From NCBI RefSeq assembly GCF_005937185.1, contig NZ_VCNI01000002.1, positions 1,642,223 to 1,706,222 of the forward strand: a DNA stretch of 64,000 nt, read 5' to 3'. Positions 43,410 through 53,879 of the stretch are shown in pieces. Numbering within the stretch: the stretch's first letter is position 1; every line of letters begins with the position of its first letter. The notes below the pieces were generated by a model, which was not told where the DNA came from, searched no databases, and worked only from the letters and a program-made list of their open reading frames with translations. The position numbers and the translations under genes are program-made. The stretch is from Flagellimonas algicola. GTDB taxonomy: Bacteria; Bacteroidota; Bacteroidia; Flavobacteriales; Flavobacteriaceae.

Positions 43410-44285
43410 TTATTCAATTTTCATCCTTTTTTTCAAGGCATTCATGATGAACACATTGGCTTTCCACTGATCGGCCACCGGAATTTGGGTATAGGGAAGT
43501 GCTGGTAAATAGGTGGGTGGACCAAATTCTGAGGTAATTGTTACCACATCCTGTCCTTCGGACCAACGTTTCCGTATGATTTGTTTCCAAATATCCAGAT
43601 GCCGATCCAATGCTTTTTGCCACTCAGGGGCCGCTGGGTCGTTTACTTGCGGACCTTCGGCATGTCCAACTCGTGCATGTATGTGGTTTGATCGGTCAAC
43701 AATTTCTTCCAATGACTTGTTTTGGTCTTCTAGAAGGGATTCATGAACCACCATCCAATGGCTTATGTCCAAAGTCAATTTCAAATCCGGGATGAGACTT
43801 ACATATTTTTTGGTGTCAGGAAGGTTATAGCTGAACCGTCCACGGTGGGTCTCATGATAAATGGGAATGCCACTTTCTTCCGAGATTTTATTCGCTATTT
43901 CAATAAAAGCCTTGTTCTGCTCCAGGGTAAAAAAATCACTTCCGGTATGGCAATTGATCAAAACAGGATTCCATTGAACCATCACTTTGAGCTTTTCTTC
44001 AAACTGGGTCAAACTTTGTTTGAAGGGGACACTTTTGTTGGTGCCATGCATCAAGTTGAGTAGCAAATTGTGCTTTTTGAGGGCCGCTTTAAGCGCATCT
44101 TGACTTTCTTGATTTGAAGGTAACCAGACATCAATGCCGTCAAAACCAGACTTTTTGGCTCTATCACAAAAAGCGTCCCATGACAGGTTGTTTCCCCAAT
44201 TGGTTTGAAAAAATAATAACTTTTGCTCTTGGGCATGCGAATGTTCCAAAAGAAGAATGAGCAACGCAATAAGAATGTTTTTCAT
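43410..44285 (-). CDS. exported sugar isomerase/epimerase-like TIM-barrel protein
   Basis: 291 aa with a signal peptide (LLLEHSHAQ). The AP endonuclease 2-type TIM barrel shows LLFFQTNWGNNLSWDAFCDRAKKSGFDGIDVWLPS, YHETHRGRFSYN (metal Glu/His), LKLTLDISHWM and HIHARVGHAEGPQ. The usual Mn-binding set of Glu, Asp, His and Glu seems present. Members isomerise, epimerise or eliminate from sugars and related compounds. It is the third gene of the operon, 33 bp after DUF1501. Confidence 0.85.
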   Translation of the reverse strand: MKNILIALLILLLEHSHAQEQKLLFFQTNWGNNLSWDAFCDRAKKSGFDGIDVWLPSNQESQDALKAALKKHNLLLNLMHGTNKSVPFKQSLTQFEEKLKVMVQWNPVLINCHTGSDFFTLEQNKAFIEIANKISEESGIPIYHETHRGRFSYNLPDTKKYVSLIPDLKLTLDISHWMVVHESLLEDQNKSLEEIVDRSNHIHARVGHAEGPQVNDPAAPEWQKALDRHLDIWKQIIRKRWSEGQDVVTITSEFGPPTYLPALPYTQIPVADQWKANVFIMNALKKRMKIE

Positions 44286-44318
44286 AAATATTTAAAGTTC
44301 CCTAAAGGTTTGGTTGGT

Positions 44319-45827
44319 CTATGCTAGAATATCTTTTATGACGACCCCTTCTACATCGGTCAATCTAAAATTTCTCCCTTGAAATTCGAAAGTGAATTCC
44401 TCGTGATTAAAGCCCAGTAAATGTAAAATAGTGGCATGGACATCATGAACAGACACCTGCCCTTCAATGCCTAAAAATCCAATGTCATCGGTTTTGCCAT
44501 AACATGCTCCTTTTTTTACGCCTCCTCCTGCCATCCACATGGTAAAGGCATCCCCATGATGGTCTCTACCTTTGAATCCCATTTCCTTGTTACCCCTGTT
44601 TTCTTGCATAGGTGTACGTCCAAACTCACCACCCCAGACAACCAAAGTTTCATCAAGCAGTCCCCGTTGCTTTAGATCCAATAGCAAAGCTGTAATGGGT
44701 CGATCTATTTCACGGCATTTGTTTCGCAAACCAAGGTCAACAGCAGTGCTGTGGTCCGTACCATGGCTGTCCCAGCCCCAATCAAACAATTGTACAAAAC
44801 GAACACCGTCCTCCACTAATTTTCGAGCTAAAAGACAGTTGTTAGCGAAGGATTCCTTGCCAGGTTCCACGCCGTACATTTCCTTGATGTTTTCCGGCTC
44901 ATTTTCAATATTCATAACCTCAGGAACTGCAATTTGCATACGATAAGCCATTTCATATTGATTGATGCGAGCCAGAATTTCCGGGTCTGCATATTTGGTG
45001 TACTCTTCCTTGTTGATCTTGTTGATGGCCTCAATGGTGCTTTTTTTCAAATCTCGGGAAAGCCCTTTGGGATCTTCAATATAAAGAACGGGATCTCCTT
45101 CAGATCGGCACTGCACGCCTTGATATACCGAAGGCAAAAATCCACTTCCCCATACACTCTTGCCAGCATCTGGAGTATTTCCTCCTGAGGTCAAGACCAC
45201 AAAGCCCGGTAAATTTTGATTTTCAGACCCTAAACCATAAGTGGCCCAGGCTCCAATACTAGGTCTTCCCAACCGGGGACTTCCGGTATGCATGAACAAT
45301 TGTGCAGGGCCATGGTTAAATTGGTCCGTATGTACCGCTTTTAGAAAAGCTACTTCGTCAATTACCTTTTTAAAATGAGGTAAATAATTGGATACCCAAT
45401 TTCCTGATTCACCCTCTTGTGAAAATTTGGCCTGTGGCCCCAGCAATCTTGGAGTTCCTTTGATGAATGCAAATTTTTTCCCTTGCAACAGTGATTCCGG
45501 ACATTCTTGATTGTTCAAGGTATGGAGCACGGGTTTGTAATCGAACATTTCCAATTGGGAGGGGGAACCTGCCATATGCAAATAAATGACGGACCTCACT
45601 TTGGGAGTGTATGGAGGGGGTAGTGTAGCCAGTGGATTTAAATCCCGTTCCGAAAAGGTGATTTTTTGCTTTTCAATCTTTTGCCGCAAAGGGTCACAAC
45701 CTAAAAAGATGGAGCCTAATGCCAGCCCTCCAAGACCGGCCGCACAATCTTTGATAAAGTGCCTTCGGGTTTTGGCTTGGGCATCCCGCATTAATTTCTC
45801 TCGAATAAGTCGTTCTATTGGATCCAT
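44319..45827 (-). CDS. DUF1501 family exported protein
   Basis: 502 aa. A twin-arginine signal TRRHFIK (R21-R22) is followed by a hydrophobic stretch ending SIFLGC, so it is exported folded and perhaps lipidated. The DUF1501 domain has an alkaline-phosphatase/sulfatase-like core (SVIYLHMAGSPSQLEMFDYKP, DWGWDSHGTDHS, VVWGGEFGRTPM, GRDHHG). DUF1501 proteins nearly always accompany DUF1549/DUF1553 cytochromes, as here (1 bp gap to that gene). The reaction is unknown. Confidence 0.92.
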   Translation of the reverse strand: MDPIERLIREKLMRDAQAKTRRHFIKDCAAGLGGLALGSIFLGCDPLRQKIEKQKITFSERDLNPLATLPPPYTPKVRSVIYLHMAGSPSQLEMFDYKPVLHTLNNQECPESLLQGKKFAFIKGTPRLLGPQAKFSQEGESGNWVSNYLPHFKKVIDEVAFLKAVHTDQFNHGPAQLFMHTGSPRLGRPSIGAWATYGLGSENQNLPGFVVLTSGGNTPDAGKSVWGSGFLPSVYQGVQCRSEGDPVLYIEDPKGLSRDLKKSTIEAINKINKEEYTKYADPEILARINQYEMAYRMQIAVPEVMNIENEPENIKEMYGVEPGKESFANNCLLARKLVEDGVRFVQLFDWGWDSHGTDHSTAVDLGLRNKCREIDRPITALLLDLKQRGLLDETLVVWGGEFGRTPMQENRGNKEMGFKGRDHHGDAFTMWMAGGGVKKGACYGKTDDIGFLGIEGQVSVHDVHATILHLLGFNHEEFTFEFQGRNFRLTDVEGVVIKDILA

Positions 45828-45828
45828 G

Positions 45829-48564
45829 TTAGGCCTTGGTTAAAAATTCATCGAGGTTCATAATGGCATTGGCAACCACAGTCAAAGCAGCCAGTTCTGC
45901 CGTTGGGTTCTCAGCAAAATGTAAAAATTGAAGTAAACCCTCCCTATCATTTTCAAATGCATTCAATGATGTTTTATAGAGCTCCCTTAATGCTTCCGAT
46001 TTTTCCGTGGTTATTTTGGATAGCGTTGCCTTCTCATATCCAAGAGATAACTGTTCCCCAACCTCATCAAAAGTTTGCATGGTTTTAGCCAGATGGTATG
46101 AAGCTTCCAAATAAACAGGATCGTTAAGTGTGACCAATGCCTGTAAGGGGGTATTGGTGACCGTTCTTCGAATTGTACAAACTTCCCGGCTACCCGCATC
46201 AAAAGTTAAAAACGACGGGTATGGACTTGTTCTTTTTAAATAGGTGTATACAGCCCTTCTATAGCGATCTTCATCCTTGCTTTCAACCCATTTCTCTCCG
46301 CTATACACCGTTTGCCAAACGCCTTCGGGTTGTGGGGGCATCACCCCTGGGCCATACATTTTGCGACTCAGTAAACCGGACACGGCCAAGGCTTGATCTC
46401 GAATTTGCTCGGCACTTAAGCGCTGCCTGGGACCTCTGGCGTAGAGTTCATTTTCTGGATCTCTTTGATAGGTCTCTGGGGTTAACTTTGATTTTTGGCG
46501 ATAGGTTCCGGATAAAACGATGTCTTTAACAAGGGATTTGATGCTCCATTGATGTTCATTCATAAACCGTAAAGCCAGCCAGTCCAGCAGCTCTGGATGT
46601 GATGGGAAATCGGATTGTGATCCTATGTCCTCAATGGTGGAAACAAGACCTCGTCCAAAGATTTGATGCCAAACCCGGTTTACCAAGGTTCTGGCAGTCA
46701 ATGGATTCTTTTTGTCGACCAGCCATTTGGAAAAACCCAATCGGTCCTTGGACCAGGATTCGTTCCAAGAGTTCAAGGTGGAAGGCGTTGCAGGTTTCAC
46801 CGTATCAGTCTGCAGTAGCCAATTCCCACGTTCAAAGACCTGTGTGGTTCTGGCCATATAGTCTGGACTTTCGGCCGTAATGGGCAGTGTTTGGGTTTCG
46901 AAATTGATCGCTTGGTCAAAAGCACTTTGAATTTTAGAAAAGCCGGGTTGATTCTGCCCAGGTAAATCAGGTAAAAAACCAAGCCAATAGATGTGTAGGG
47001 CGTTGGTCGTTTTGGGAACTTGGGGGTTACTTACTTTTATGTGAATGTTGATTGACCCGTCCACGCTTTGGATGGGGATTCGCTTGGTTATGGGTTTCTT
47101 GGTTTTATTCAAGGTAAATTGCGACAGGATTTCGCCTTCTGCGTTGTCTTTTCGAAAGGTAACAGCAGTGCCATTGTAATTGGAATGGTGATTGAAGTAG
47201 AGGGATGCTGCTCCATGGGTCCATACATTCTCCAACCTACAAGCACCCTTATCCCAGAGTACAACCGAGGCATGGTCGTCATAGGAACCGTTCACAAAGT
47301 CTTGCATTGCATGAGATTTGTGGACTGGCTCTCCATACCTTAAGAAGTTCTTGTAAACCTTAGCTGTATTTTGATCACCGTATTTAGACACCCAAGCGTT
47401 CAATTGATCCACTGATTCTTGTTGCTCAGCGGAATAAAAACGTAGAACTGGGGCTTCGTCCGGGGTATCCTCATCCCTGGTATTGTTGAAAAAGGCCATG
47501 AGATTATAATAGTCCTTTTGTTTGAAGGGGTCATAGGGGTGTCCGTGGCATTGCACACAGCCCATGGTTGTACTCTGCCAAACATCAAAAGTGGTGTTTA
47601 CCCTGTCTATAATTGCCGCTACGCGAAATTCTTCGTCATCGGTTCCGCCTTCATCATTGTTCATGGTGTTGCGATGAAAGGCCGTAGCGATCAGCTGATC
47701 CATGGATGGGTTGGGCAATAAATCCCCTGCCAACTGCTCTATGGTAAATTGGTCATAGGGCATGTCGTTGTTCAATGCTTTGATGACCCAGTCCCTGTAT
47801 TGCCACATGCTGCGTCCCAAGTCTTTTTCATACCCTTTTGTATCCGCATAGCGGGCCATGTCCAACCACCAACTTGCCCATTTTTCACCGTAAGAATTCT
47901 GGGCCAAAAGACTGTCCACCATGGCGCCATAAGACCAACTTCCAGATTCAAGTTTTTGTACTAGGGAAGCACTTGGAGGCAATCCCGTAACGTCCAAGGC
48001 CACTCTTCGCGCCAATATATGGTTAGCTGCTGGAGGACTTGGGTCAATCCCTTCTTTTTTTAATTGCTGGAGAATGAATTGATCTATACCATTTTTGGCG
48101 AAGGTTTTAATTTCATTAGAAAACCCAGCTTCCTCAGTGAGTTTAGGAAGTTCAACTTTTTCAGGAAGGGTGTAGGCCCAGTGTTCCCCCCACTTGGCAC
48201 CTTGGTTCACCCATTGGGTCAATAAATCGATTTCTTCATCAGACAGTTTGGGTTTTTCATAGGGCATTCGAAGTTCGGGGTCTTCTTCTTTCAAGCGTTT
48301 TATGAATTCGCTTCCAGCAGCATTTCCCCGAATAATAGCAGGTTTGCCCGACTCGGTGTTTGCAAAAGCTTCTTCTTCAAACAAGAGGCTGAATCCTGCA
48401 TTTTTTTTGACCCCGCCATGACAGGTAATGCAATGTTTGTTGAGGATGGGCTTTATTTGGGCACTGAAATTCACTTCTTCCGAAGGTTTGAGCAGATTCC
48501 ACAATAAAACCAATGAAAATAACCCCAATGCTACCGCTATGCCGGATGTTACTTTCTTGCCCAT
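45829..48564 (-). CDS. planctomycete-type cytochrome c with DUF1549 and DUF1553 domains
   Basis: 911 aa. An N-terminal membrane anchor (10-25) precedes a haem site C45ITC48H49 (PSCyt1). DUF1549 follows (about 150-360: [51 protein letters not shown] with a further CxxCH), then a concanavalin-like stretch and DUF1553 (about 590-870: [38 protein letters not shown]). First gene of the four-gene operon. The family is common in Planctomycetes near polysaccharide genes and its reaction is not established. Confidence 0.93.
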   Translation of the reverse strand: MGKKVTSGIAVALGLFSLVLLWNLLKPSEEVNFSAQIKPILNKHCITCHGGVKKNAGFSLLFEEEAFANTESGKPAIIRGNAAGSEFIKRLKEEDPELRMPYEKPKLSDEEIDLLTQWVNQGAKWGEHWAYTLPEKVELPKLTEEAGFSNEIKTFAKNGIDQFILQQLKKEGIDPSPPAANHILARRVALDVTGLPPSASLVQKLESGSWSYGAMVDSLLAQNSYGEKWASWWLDMARYADTKGYEKDLGRSMWQYRDWVIKALNNDMPYDQFTIEQLAGDLLPNPSMDQLIATAFHRNTMNNDEGGTDDEEFRVAAIIDRVNTTFDVWQSTTMGCVQCHGHPYDPFKQKDYYNLMAFFNNTRDEDTPDEAPVLRFYSAEQQESVDQLNAWVSKYGDQNTAKVYKNFLRYGEPVHKSHAMQDFVNGSYDDHASVVLWDKGACRLENVWTHGAASLYFNHHSNYNGTAVTFRKDNAEGEILSQFTLNKTKKPITKRIPIQSVDGSINIHIKVSNPQVPKTTNALHIYWLGFLPDLPGQNQPGFSKIQSAFDQAINFETQTLPITAESPDYMARTTQVFERGNWLLQTDTVKPATPSTLNSWNESWSKDRLGFSKWLVDKKNPLTARTLVNRVWHQIFGRGLVSTIEDIGSQSDFPSHPELLDWLALRFMNEHQWSIKSLVKDIVLSGTYRQKSKLTPETYQRDPENELYARGPRQRLSAEQIRDQALAVSGLLSRKMYGPGVMPPQPEGVWQTVYSGEKWVESKDEDRYRRAVYTYLKRTSPYPSFLTFDAGSREVCTIRRTVTNTPLQALVTLNDPVYLEASYHLAKTMQTFDEVGEQLSLGYEKATLSKITTEKSEALRELYKTSLNAFENDREGLLQFLHFAENPTAELAALTVVANAIMNLDEFLTKA

Positions 48565-48690
48565 TTTTATGTTCGGAATACGTTAAACGCTGTGAATCAT
48601 AAATATAGGAAATTTAGAAAGTGATCTAGCTAAACTTCGCCGAACGACTTTTGAATGGCGCTGAACATAGATATGCCTCAGAAACTCGCC

Positions 48691-50379
48691 CTATTTTTGG
48701 GATGCAAAAAGTCCGTCTTCTCTTTTTTCCACCTTAAAAAGACCCAATTTGGAAAGATTTTTGGTGCTTTTGTCCCATTTTTTTCCACTTAGCCCCGCTT
48801 TTGATTTAAGATCTACTAAGGGCATTTCATCAACTGGTTTAAGAATATCCATGATGATTTTTTCCTCCTCCGTAAGCTCTACCTGCTTTTTCTCAGGCCG
48901 CATTTGTGGGAAGAACAATACCTCCTGAATGGATGAATTATTGGTCATCAGCATTACCAAACGATCAATTCCGATTCCGATCCCGGAAGTTGGGGGCATG
49001 CCATATTCCAGGGCACGTAAAAAATCCTGGTCAATGAACATGGCCTCGTCATCTCCTTTTTCAGAAAGTTTGAGTTGATCCTCAAAACGTTCCCGTTGAT
49101 CAATAGGGTCGTTCAACTCGGAATAGGCATTGGCCAACTCTTTGCCATTGACCATCAGCTCAAAGCGTTCCGTAAGGGCTGGGTTGTCACGGTGCTCTTT
49201 TGTCAGCGGACTCATTTCTTTGGGATAATCGGTAATAAAGGTGGGCTGAACGTAGTGGTGTTCACACTTTTCCCCAAAAATCTCATCAATGAGTTTACCT
49301 ACGCCCATGGTTTCATCCACTTCAATATCGAGTTTTTGGGCAACTTCCCTAAGCTGTGTCTCGTCCATTCCTGCCACCTCGTAGCCTGTATGTATTTTAA
49401 TGGCTTCCAAAATAGGAACACGGGCATAAGGGGCCTTGAACTCAATTTCATTATCCCCAACGGTGACCTTGGTGCTTCCATTGGCATCCAGGGCAATTTT
49501 CTCCAACAACTGTTCGGTGGTTTCCATCATCCAATTGTAGTCTTTATAGGCTACGTAGAGTTCCATTACCGTAAACTCTGGATTATGGGTTCGATCCATG
49601 CCCTCGTTTCTAAAATCCTTGGAGAATTCATATACCCCATCAAAGCCACCTACGATAAGCCTTTTGAGATAAAGTTCATTGGCAATCCTGAGGTACAACG
49701 GAATGTTCAGAGCATTGTGGTGCGTCAAAAACGGACGCGCCGCGGCTCCACCGGGAATAGGCTGTAAAATGGGAGTTTCCACTTCCAAATAGCCTCTTTC
49801 GTTGTAGAATTCACGGATGCTGTTGGTGATTTTGGTTCGCTTGATAAAGGTTTCCTTTACAGACGGATTGACCACCAAATCCACATATCGTTGACGATAG
49901 CGAAGTTCTGGGTCATTGAATTCATCAAACACCTTTCCATCGGCATCCACTTTGGGCAATGGCAGGGGCCGAAGCGCTTTGCTCAATAGGCTGAAATTTT
50001 TCACCATTACGGTCTTTTCACCTACTTGGGTGGTAAATAGTTCGCCCTCAATACCGATGATGTCCCCTATGTCCAATAGTTTTTTATAGACCTCGTTATA
50101 CTGAGTTTTGTCATCTCCAATACAAATTTCATCTCGATTGAAATAAACTTGGACACGACCCTCACTATCTTGCAACTCGGCAAAAGAGGCTTTTCCTTGG
50201 ATTCGCCTTGACATCAGTCTACCGGAAATCACCACCTTCTTTCCCTCTGCAAAATCGTCTTTGATGCTTTTGGAAGTGGCATCAACTGGATAAAGTGCGG
50301 CCGGGTATGGGTTAATTCCCAATTCCCTTAGCTTTGATAATTTTTCCCTTCGAACGATTTCCTGTTCCGATAGTTGCAT
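48691..50379 (-). CDS. lysS: lysine--tRNA ligase, class II
   Basis: 562 aa. An N-terminal OB-fold ([24 protein letters not shown]) precedes the class II core with motif 1 and motif 2 ([20 protein letters not shown]) and motif 3 ([19 protein letters not shown]). It charges tRNA-Lys. A C-terminal extension of about 60 residues beyond the usual end ([12 protein letters not shown] to the stop) is common in Bacteroidota. A strong terminator of the preceding gene sits 12 bp before the start. Confidence 0.97.
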   Translation of the reverse strand: MQLSEQEIVRREKLSKLRELGINPYPAALYPVDATSKSIKDDFAEGKKVVISGRLMSRRIQGKASFAELQDSEGRVQVYFNRDEICIGDDKTQYNEVYKKLLDIGDIIGIEGELFTTQVGEKTVMVKNFSLLSKALRPLPLPKVDADGKVFDEFNDPELRYRQRYVDLVVNPSVKETFIKRTKITNSIREFYNERGYLEVETPILQPIPGGAAARPFLTHHNALNIPLYLRIANELYLKRLIVGGFDGVYEFSKDFRNEGMDRTHNPEFTVMELYVAYKDYNWMMETTEQLLEKIALDANGSTKVTVGDNEIEFKAPYARVPILEAIKIHTGYEVAGMDETQLREVAQKLDIEVDETMGVGKLIDEIFGEKCEHHYVQPTFITDYPKEMSPLTKEHRDNPALTERFELMVNGKELANAYSELNDPIDQRERFEDQLKLSEKGDDEAMFIDQDFLRALEYGMPPTSGIGIGIDRLVMLMTNNSSIQEVLFFPQMRPEKKQVELTEEEKIIMDILKPVDEMPLVDLKSKAGLSGKKWDKSTKNLSKLGLFKVEKREDGLFASQK

Positions 50380-50385
50380 AGTCTA

Positions 50386-50424
50386 TAAAAAATTAAAGCG
50401 CAAAATTACACTTTTGCGCTTTAA
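50386..50424 (-). terminator. terminator of the thioredoxin-like gene
   Basis: TTAAAGCGCAAAA (50393-50405) and its reverse complement (50412-50424) enclose a 6-nt loop; the minus strand continues with a T-run. It isolates lysS from the upstream gene. Confidence 0.85.
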
Positions 50425-50428
50425 TTCC

Positions 50429-50986
50429 TTACTTCGACCCGCTTATTGTGGCATAATTGGGGGTATAGGGTTGGCCACTTAGAATTTGGGCCATGTCTTC
50501 TTCCAAAGAATCAATGGGACTTTCCACGATTCGGTTGACCTCTTTTCCATTTTTATAAAAAAGCATGGTTGGTACCCTGATAATGTTTAAACCTCTTTCT
50601 TCTCCTGTTGGACTGGTTTTTACTTTCCCTTTTCTACGATCCAAGGCCACTAAGTCAATATTTTCCATAGGAAAACCTGCTGTTTCAAGGATTTTAAGAA
50701 AGCGGGGAACCTCCCTTTTACTATCGCCACACCATGTGCCCAAAAACAGTTTAAGGTGACAATCTTGCAAAGAAGTTTTAAAAAGATCCACCAGGGCGCT
50801 GTCCACCATATAAGATTCATGTCCGGATTGGAACCAGTCCTTATAGGGTTGAGTTTGGAGCCCTTCCATAGTTATCTTGCCCAATAAAAAGGATTTCCCA
50901 TTTTCCAAATGAACTTCTTCGTTAAAGGTTTGGGAGCTCAGTACTCCAGTACAAAACAACAGAAGTGCTAAAAATGTACATTTCAT
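50429..50986 (-). CDS. exported thioredoxin-like protein with WCGDS site
   Basis: 185 aa with a signal peptide (TGVLSSQ). The thioredoxin fold is seen in KLFLGTWCGDSKREVPRFLKILE and the cis-proline RVPTMLFYKNG. The usual CxxC active site is CGDS, so only one redox cysteine is present; a monothiol or non-reductase role is likely. The family with FLGTWCGDSKREVP is widespread in Bacteroidota. It lies upstream of lysS but has its own terminator. Confidence 0.87.
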   Translation of the reverse strand: MKCTFLALLLFCTGVLSSQTFNEEVHLENGKSFLLGKITMEGLQTQPYKDWFQSGHESYMVDSALVDLFKTSLQDCHLKLFLGTWCGDSKREVPRFLKILETAGFPMENIDLVALDRRKGKVKTSPTGEERGLNIIRVPTMLFYKNGKEVNRIVESPIDSLEEDMAQILSGQPYTPNYATISGSK

Positions 50987-51082
50987 GATTTTCGAATTTA
51001 AAGTTGCTCCGAAAATGGCCCATTTTCTGCTTAGGTCTTATGTGAAAGGGTTGGAATTGGGGTCTAGACCCAGGGTGGATTT

Positions 51083-52132
51083 TTACTTTTTGAATCGCGC
51101 AACAACTTCTTGTCTGGAGGATACGTCCAACTTTTTGTAGAGATTGTTGATGTGTGTTTTGATTGTGCTTAGGCTGACAAACATCTCGGCCGCAATCTCC
51201 TTGTTGCTTCGGTCGTTGAGGATGTATTGAACAATTTTTTGTTCTTGGGAAGTGAGTTTTTGCAACAATTGCCGTTTTTGCTTTTTAGTTTTGGACTGGT
51301 TTCGAAACACTAGATAAACATTGAGTCCAAGAGAAAACACCAGTAGGCCGGTTAAGATCCATTTCCAACTCCACGCATCACCGTTACGGAAAGAGACCAG
51401 ATGTTGATCCGAAATAATTTCAGCTTCGTACTGCTGGGCAAAGCCCGTATTGGGATAGCTGCTCTTCAATCTAGATAGCAAATCAGTGTAGTAAGCATTG
51501 CCCGAAATGTCCAACAGATAATGACTGTAGGTCTCGTTTCTTTTATCCGATAGGAAATCATAGATATACAGTTCGGCCAGTGGCTCTTCCGTTGATTGCC
51601 CAAAGTCTTGGAGCTTTCCAAACCATTTATCTGAGTTTAGCTTTTGGTTGGCCTCGCTTCTAAATTCCATGAAATCGAAAATCATTTCCTCCTTTAAGGC
51701 TTCGATATCGAGAATTAATGAAGATTTGGGATTGGTGGAATTTACGGTGCAAAGGGTCTGATGCCCAAAGGAGGTGGGAAAATGCAGTGTGTCTCTGTTG
51801 TTTGCAATAAATAAAACACTTTGGCTGCTATTGCACTGTCCTAAAAAATGTTGCGAATTGGTATTTTCTGAGCATCCGTCCAAGTGAATTCGGTATATCC
51901 TATTTTCATTCAGAAGGTTGTTCCCCTCAAAATTAAATTGGCCCAATGAATCCACAGCTACCTTTCTGATAATTTGCTCCAAATACACCCGGGAAGATTT
52001 ACGATAATCTTCCACTAAGGACAAATAGACCATGTTACTCGCATTTTCCTTGGATAGTTCACCAGAAAAATGGTATTGTCCCATAACAGCAAAGCTGCTC
52101 AACAAAAAAACTAAAAATGCAAAAGCACGCAT
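51083..52132 (-). CDS. transmembrane LuxR-type regulator
   Basis: 349 aa. A signal or anchor sequence (1-18) precedes an extracytoplasmic domain of about 240 residues. One transmembrane helix follows at about 254-273 (WKWILTGLLVFSLGLNVYLVF), then a LuxR helix-turn-helix (LTSQEQKIVQYILNDRSNKEIAAEMFVSLSTIKTHINNLYKKLDV). The layout puts a sensor outside and DNA binding inside in one chain. The periplasmic domain has several Cys but no family I recognise. It stands alone, divergent from the Pmp3-type gene. Confidence 0.85.
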   Translation of the reverse strand: MRAFAFLVFLLSSFAVMGQYHFSGELSKENASNMVYLSLVEDYRKSSRVYLEQIIRKVAVDSLGQFNFEGNNLLNENRIYRIHLDGCSENTNSQHFLGQCNSSQSVLFIANNRDTLHFPTSFGHQTLCTVNSTNPKSSLILDIEALKEEMIFDFMEFRSEANQKLNSDKWFGKLQDFGQSTEEPLAELYIYDFLSDKRNETYSHYLLDISGNAYYTDLLSRLKSSYPNTGFAQQYEAEIISDQHLVSFRNGDAWSWKWILTGLLVFSLGLNVYLVFRNQSKTKKQKRQLLQKLTSQEQKIVQYILNDRSNKEIAAEMFVSLSTIKTHINNLYKKLDVSSRQEVVARFKK

Positions 52133-52223
52133 AGAAGACTAATGGATATTAAAAATAGTGGTTTTGTGTAACAAAATGGGCAAATAAGCTACCTATAAGT
52201 ATCATCAATCATTAATCAAGATC

Positions 52224-52379
52224 ATGAGTTTCTGGCGTGTTTTATTGGCTATAATTTTTCCCCCTTTGTCAGTCATCGGAAAAGGTTGTGGATCTTTTGT
52301 TATTGTATTACTTTTAACCCTTTGCGGCTGGGTTCCTGGAGTTATTGGGGCACTGGTCATCCTAAATAACACTAACTAA
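52224..52379 (+). CDS. Pmp3/YqaE family small membrane protein
   Basis: 51 aa from ATG at 52224 to TAA at 52379. MSFWRVLLAIIFPPLSVIG is the family's hallmark N-terminus, followed by a second helix (FVIVLLLTLCGWVPGVIGAL). Pmp3/YqaE proteins are plasma membrane proteolipids linked to salt and cation stress. The hallmark glycines and PP are all conserved. The gene is followed closely by a lipoprotein gene (10 bp). Confidence 0.88.
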   Translation: MSFWRVLLAIIFPPLSVIGKGCGSFVIVLLLTLCGWVPGVIGALVILNNTN

Positions 52380-52389
52380 AGTCACTTCC

Positions 52390-53130
52390 ATGAAAAAAAT
52401 CCAGTTTTGGGCCTGTGCCATTGTACTTGCCTTGATCTCCTCTTGCAATTTTACAGAAGAAATTTTTTTGAACGAAGACGGAACGGGCAAGCTGTCCATC
52501 AATTTTGATGGTTCTGAACTTATGGAAATGGCCGGGGAGGAAATGAAAAAATCCAATGAAAAACCTGTGGATTCCTTGATTTCCTTTAAAGACCTGTTGG
52601 AAGAAAAAAAAGACAGCATCTCACAATTATCACCTGAGGAACAGGCGAAATTGAAGAAATTGGAACCTTTTAAAATGCATATGGTCATGAACCCGGAAAA
52701 AAAGGTGATGAAATTTGATCTATTCAGCGAGTTCAAAAAAATAGAGGAAGTCAACGATGCATTCAATGCCTTCCAAGGAGCCAGTTCTTTTGGCCCAGGA
52801 AGTGGGCAGGAGCAGCCGGGGGGTTTAGGGTCTGAGGAACCTACAACTGAGGTAACCTACTCCTACGCCAAGAATACCTTCAACAGAAAAGCCAAGATCA
52901 TAGATCAAGTACTTTTCCAACAAAGTTTGGACAGTATGCAAGGAGCCGAAATGTTCCTTTCCGGGTCTACTTATACCTTAAAATATAATTTTCCGCGAAG
53001 GGTTAAATCTACCAATGTGGAAGGCGCTACTTTTAGTGCCGATGGCAAAACGCTGTTCTACGAGGTTGGATTTATGGATTTGATGAAAGATCCGTCCTCT
53101 TTGGATTTGGAAGTAGAGCTGGAAGATTAG
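52390..53130 (+). CDS. lipoprotein of unknown function
   Basis: 246 aa. The lipobox LISSC gives lipidated Cys19. The start FTEEIFLNEDGTGKLSINFDGSEL is beta-rich and the middle is charged and helical (residues 45-90). A Gly/Gln/Pro-rich linker (about 134-152) separates it from a second part (TTEVTYSYAKNTFNRKAKI). I do not recognise a family. It lies 10 bp after the Pmp3-type gene, so co-transcription is likely. Confidence 0.75.
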   Translation: MKKIQFWACAIVLALISSCNFTEEIFLNEDGTGKLSINFDGSELMEMAGEEMKKSNEKPVDSLISFKDLLEEKKDSISQLSPEEQAKLKKLEPFKMHMVMNPEKKVMKFDLFSEFKKIEEVNDAFNAFQGASSFGPGSGQEQPGGLGSEEPTTEVTYSYAKNTFNRKAKIIDQVLFQQSLDSMQGAEMFLSGSTYTLKYNFPRRVKSTNVEGATFSADGKTLFYEVGFMDLMKDPSSLDLEVELED

Positions 53131-53150
53131 CCCGCTGTGCAGGGTCTTCG

Positions 53151-53158
53151 TATCTTTG
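53151..53158 (+). promoter_or_regulatory. -7 promoter element 4 bp before lipB
   Basis: TATCTTTG fits the TAnnTTTG consensus. With the ATG only 4 bp further on, the transcript would be essentially leaderless. Confidence 0.5.
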
Positions 53159-53162
53159 CAGG

Positions 53163-53879
53163 ATGAACAAGAAAGTTATTCTTCAGGATTTAGGACTCAA
53201 AGATTACAAGGAAACTTGGGATTATCAGGAAGAATTGTTCCAAGAAATTGTAGATCAAAAAATCCAAAATAGGAGAAACGGCACCCAAGAGCCAACCCAG
53301 AACCATTTTCTATTTGTGGAACATCCCCATGTGTACACTTTGGGTAAAAGTGGGAACATGGACAACCTTTTGGTGAACGAAGCCCAATTAAAGGCCAAAG
53401 AGGCATCATTTTATAAGATCAATAGAGGAGGTGATATCACCTATCATGGGCCTGGACAAATTGTGGGGTATCCCATTTTAGATTTGGACAATTTTTTTAC
53501 AGATATTCATAAGTACCTTCGACTTTTGGAGGAAATGGTGATTTTAACGTTGGCGGAGTATGGGCTGAAGTGTGAACGCTCCGAAGGGGAAACTGGAGTT
53601 TGGCTTGATGTTGGTACTCCTTTTGCCCGAAAGATTTGCGCCATGGGTGTGCGCGCAAGTAGATGGGTAACCATGCACGGTTTTGCCTTGAACATAAATG
53701 CCAATCTAGGGTATTTTGACCTTATGATTCCCTGCGGGATCAAGGACAAAGCAGTTACCTCCTTGAATGTGGAGTTGGGTCAAAAAACGGTGGACATGGA
53801 TGAGGTAAAGGGTAAACTTTTAAAGCACTTTGAACATCTTTTTGAGGCTGAATTAAGTCAAGCCAAAGTGGTCAGTTGA
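53163..53879 (+). CDS. lipB: lipoyl(octanoyl) transferase
   Basis: 238 aa. It moves octanoyl groups from acyl carrier protein to lipoyl domains. The core RGGDITYHGPGQIVGYPILDL, the lysine K157 (ARKICAMGVRASRWVTMHG) and the catalytic cysteine C191 (LMIPCGIKDKAVTS) are all present. The normal length is about 210-240. Its last codons overlap the convergent secreted DUF11-like gene by 8 bp. Confidence 0.97.
   Translation: MNKKVILQDLGLKDYKETWDYQEELFQEIVDQKIQNRRNGTQEPTQNHFLFVEHPHVYTLGKSGNMDNLLVNEAQLKAKEASFYKINRGGDITYHGPGQIVGYPILDLDNFFTDIHKYLRLLEEMVILTLAEYGLKCERSEGETGVWLDVGTPFARKICAMGVRASRWVTMHGFALNINANLGYFDLMIPCGIKDKAVTSLNVELGQKTVDMDEVKGKLLKHFEHLFEAELSQAKVVS

Noticed and set aside
49075..49767. 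230-codon frame on the plus strand
   Set aside because: It is antisense to lysS, whose class II motifs are intact.
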